A stretch of 64,000 nucleotides of DNA from Combretum micranthum (taxonomy: Eukaryota > Streptophyta > Magnoliopsida > Myrtales > Combretaceae), in NCBI GenBank assembly GCA_024138025.1, contig JAMXBD010000389.1, forward strand, positions 806,001 through 870,000. Reading direction: 5' to 3'. Positions within the stretch are counted from its first letter, which is position 1. Every line of letters begins with the position of its first letter. Below the pieces are notes generated by a model that saw only the letters and a list, made by a program, of their open reading frames with translations, had not been told where the DNA came from and ran no database searches. A program made the position numbers and the translations under genes. Positions 60,421 to 64,000 of this stretch are shown here, piece by piece.

Positions 60421-62110
60421 AGTCATTGTAACTAATTAGAATATCAATTAGAAATAAAACAAATGTTTTTCATATGTTAACCTACTATATGTTTCTTTAG
60501 GATTTCTAGCAACCATCCTTGTATTTCGTTCAATTCTTCATTTATTAGGGCAAATGCTAAAGAGACTATTCAATTGTTTTCATCAATATTACATGTAATT
60601 AAAAACTTGTGGCAACACCTTTTGTATAAGAAAATATTGTTCATATTGCTTAGGTCTAGCAGTACTTGAATGCCTCCATGCATGTTTGAAAATCTAGAAA
60701 ACCTATATGAAAAATACCACCTTAACGCTATATCATCCCCACTCAAATTATCTCTTGAGCTTATTTTTTTTATTGTATTGAAAAGAATTAGTAAATCATT
60801 GTATGATTTATCCAATCGTCATACTCCGTTTCAATTACACTTCTTTCACCCTCTTATAACTTTCTCTTAAGAATATATAACCTAAGTTCTCTTCAATCAC
60901 CATACCTAGAAAGGCAACCTTTACACTAAGATGTTTCCTAGTATGATGATTATAACATATAGATGATACTCACTTATAACTAGGTTGATGCACGTTTGAG
61001 GTCTTACGAAAAAAAAGTGATAATAAGAACCCTTTTGTAATCGCTTCTTGTGGCCTATGCTCTTCCATTTACAACTATAAGCTATTATCCAATTGTTTAA
61101 CACCAAAGCTACAATGATAGAGTATGGCATGGTATGTCAGTCACAACAAATTTGAGGAGCCACTCATCTTCCACCTTCATTGATATGTTCTTCATTATAA
61201 CTAGATAAAGGATTTAGTAAAACTCAATTTATGTCCTCATCAATTGAATTTTTATTATTAAATACAAAGATCACAAGGCTTTAGCACACTTACATCATAT
61301 GCATTGAGGAAAAAAAAGAAAATAAAAGCTATCATGTGTGCTGTTGTGATGCTAGTTAAATAAAAGCATTGGCTTGGAATGTGTTTTGTTTAAATGGGAC
61401 CTGAATTTTTCAAACAAATTAACTAACAATTGTTTTACACACTCCTCCAGAAAAGTTATGATCATTTTCATGAGATTCTCAATATCATCATCTACACTGG
61501 CCATCAACTCATGGATTGCTTTATTTATAATGTGTGTGTGGGTATTTATGTAAGATATCAACTTGAATTATGATAGGATTAATTCTAATACTTTTGCATA
61601 TTACATTTAAGAAATCTTTATCATCGATACCTTTTCTTATTTTGGTAAAATAATATTACAATGTATCAATATTTGGGGACAAATTCAAATAAGGTATCAG
61701 CATTTTAAGTAGTTAAAAAAATGGATCAATGAACAAAGTATTAATGTTTTAAGTGGTTCATAAAAATGTTTTAATAATATATAAAGTGGTGCAATAGATC
61801 CCTTTGGTTCTACGTATTTGTCAACTACTTAAAATATTGATTCCCTTTTTCTTTTTTTATTTTTTTTACGCTTAAAATGTTTAATTACTCATCTACATTA
61901 ATTTATATAACGTTGATTGCATTTGTTAACCAGTAACATTGATTTCTTTCAGTATAATTTACCTTTTTTATATTTGCAACATCTTCATTGTTCTCCTCTT
62001 GTAATATGGCCTCATTATCATACTCAATATTCCCATTCACAAAGATGATAATTTTAAGAAAATACGCCATTTTCAACCCATTTAACACATCTTGCCACAA
62101 GGTAGTCATC
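60420..62110 (-). mobile_element. probable Mutator-like (MULE) transposase relic
   Basis: On the minus strand, 60480-60815 reads HKFLITCNIDENN, then IVSLAFALINEELNEIQGWLLEIL, which matches the transposase block that in plant Mutator elements runs as a core TA.DGN..I.P.AF...E....W.WF. Stops and frameshifts interrupt it. Further upstream on that strand, 61903-62109 (KIIIFVNGNIEYDNEAI) resembles the N-terminal part of such transposases. No inverted ends were found. Similarity is by pattern only. Confidence 0.45.
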
Positions 62111-64000
62111 TTTTGTTAACTAACCACATTACATGCTTAATCATTATAAAAAAAATAATGAAAAAAGAACATTTAAAGATATATTTTCAAAAACATGTAA
62201 AATAATTTACCTATAGAATTCAAAAGAACGCTAACTAGGAGAATATCATGATTAAGTCTAAGATAAGTACTTGTAATCCATATGGATCAGGTTTGTTGCT
62301 TTTATTTAGAGATGGAATACAATAGAGAAAGATATTAGCAATTAGAAAGAGAAATGAATAATGTAGCATTGAATACTTAAACTATAAGGAATTTTTTTAA
62401 TGATGCACCTAGACTAAAACCCTTATCAACAGGTTTACTACTAATATTGTTAAGAACATTTTCGTTAGACTTTATCCTATAAAATATGAAATTTGGTGTT
62501 TCAATTAGAATGTGAATTTTATTTGTGGAATCTGTATAAGATACTATGTAAATGTTTAATAGGATTTGGGATAGAACTAATAGTGTTCTTCCTTGAAGAC
62601 ACTCATGGTATCTCATTATGATTAAGGTTTTATGAAGGGCATGAGAATATTTATTTATTTATTTTTAAATAAATTATTAAGGGCCTCAAATACTTCAATA
62701 TGATTTTGTAATTTAAATATTTTTTTAGTGATCAACTATAGCATGATAATTGAGTCCACATTATAGTTAAGGTTGTTGTTGTTGCTCCCTCTAATCTATT
62801 CTCTTCAACTTCTATTTCTATAGTCATTGCTTAAAATACAAAATCACAAAGATGAGTGCTATAAAGCCTAACAAGCAAGCATTATCGCTAACACATATGT
62901 GAACCATGAACATATATAACACAACTTTATATCTGCAACAACTAAGGGAAATTACAACCATAGCCTTTTTAATTATCTTATGTTTCGATTACATGGTAAA
63001 AAACGTTGTTTGTCTTCCCATATCAAAATCAAAACAAGAAATAACACCAATATCACAACATTTATTGCCACGTCGTAACTTATCTACCCATATCAACTAT
63101 TGGCACTTTAATCCATTGCTTCAATACCACATCCACACCCCATTGAAAGTTTCTATTTGGATCCCATACCAACCCCTGATCCTTTAAAAAGATGATCCAT
63201 GTATCCATATGCATGTGATGTCAACATGAAACTACAATAACTTTATCTTAGGTATTTAACCTATTGTTTATCCCCATACCAAATCTAAAACCCACCTAAT
63301 GTTTATAAGCATTGATGGAAATAAAAGTAATAAAAAAAATTAATTTGAGTTACATTTAGATTAGGTTCATTAGGTTTGATACTACAAGTACATTTATACA
63401 CATTTTTGGCTTCATATTGTGGTAACTAATTAGAGATAATAAAAAATTAGAGACATAAAAGCATATAATTAAATTTATGATTAAATGCTTATTAAAGTTT
63501 AAAAATGTCTTTCTAAAAGCCTCTAGTTGACAAAAACCAAGGGCTAGTCAGCTACGATATGTTGGAATCCATTTTTATACAAATTCCTTCTTGTTTGATA
63601 CTAAATATACCAATTCAATAGGGTTACAATTTTATGTAAAAGCTTGATTTTTTTGTTTCACTTTGAAATAATAAAGGTTAGAATTAAAGATATCACATAT
63701 ATTAATAAAAAAAATGAGTTAAGCTTAGAACTATAATTCGATCGATACCCCAGATTATTAAAACTATCGCGGTAATGAAACAATCAAAAAATTCACACAA
63801 TCCAAATTGTAGATTGATAAGAATTCAAAAACCAAAGAGACAAGACACTAAATATTCAAAAATTTAATTACAAAGGTTTCAATATCATAAACTTGGTCAA
63901 AACTAAATGAAATACCTTGAATTTTACCAACTTAAATTATAAATGTAATAATTAAATACTATAAAAATGCGGATAGTTTTTATTCTTATTTTAAACTTAA
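62111..64000. other. AT-rich intergenic DNA to window end, no gene seen
   Basis: Only short frames without recognisable motifs (for example 62377-62616 minus and 62906-63187 plus). Confidence 0.4.

Noticed and set aside
1..64000. tRNA, rRNA, CRISPR or microRNA genes
   Set aside because: No tRNA-like cloverleaf boxes, ribosomal motifs, regularly spaced repeats or well-known microRNA sequences were noticed on either strand. A tRNA or small-RNA search was not possible.

Overview
This window is plant nuclear DNA, most probably from an angiosperm. The genes have short exons with canonical GT..AG introns, the intergenic DNA is AT-rich, and the protein families are plant-specific (a malectin-type leucine-rich-repeat receptor kinase and a class A heat stress transcription factor). 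The species cannot be fixed from the sequence alone.

Only two host protein genes are clear. (1) Positions 3109-15274 (+) carry the malectin, membrane-spanning and kinase exons of a receptor kinase of the Arabidopsis At1g56140 type (LRR subfamily VIII-2). Its leucine-rich-repeat exons are not in the window. One base is missing just before the catalytic loop, so it reads as a pseudogene unless that is an assembly error. Its introns are stuffed with transposons: a Ty1/copia element with both LTRs (6763-12029), an older antisense copia integrase relic (12060-12560) and a MITE (13798-14219). Just upstream of its first visible exon lies a very decayed copia relic (about 990-2960). (2) Positions 49701-52005 (+) carry an intact two-exon heat stress transcription factor of 381 residues (HsfA2/A6/A7 group). 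About 1 kb upstream is a perfect four-unit heat shock element, and a diverged copy of the same upstream segment lies 13 kb further left.

The rest is layered transposons. From 17436 to 24755 an L1-type LINE reverse transcriptase relic is split by a Ty3/gypsy element (17567-23946, 840-bp LTRs, near-perfect 5-bp target duplication). From 27905 to 34954 a Mutator-like foldback element with a 10-bp target duplication holds a copia element (28803-34253, target duplication ATTGT). From about 36226 to 39622 lies a 3.4-kb inverted-repeat element holding a possible gene fragment and a possible solo LTR. A 287-bp foldback MITE sits at 35792-36078. A Tourist-like MITE family (TTA/TTC target duplications) recurs through the window. 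A gypsy gag relic lies near 45.7 kb, a 2.1-kb solo LTR with target duplication ATAGG at 56748-58855, and a minus-strand Mutator transposase relic near 60.4-62.1 kb.

The window therefore shows one gene decaying under nested insertion and one intact heat-response regulator in a heterochromatin-like neighbourhood. I found no tRNA, rRNA, CRISPR array or clear microRNA precursor, and no evidence for a wholly new biological system. The points most worth checking are the receptor-kinase frameshift, the duplicated heat shock element segment, and the cargo of the two large inverted-repeat elements.
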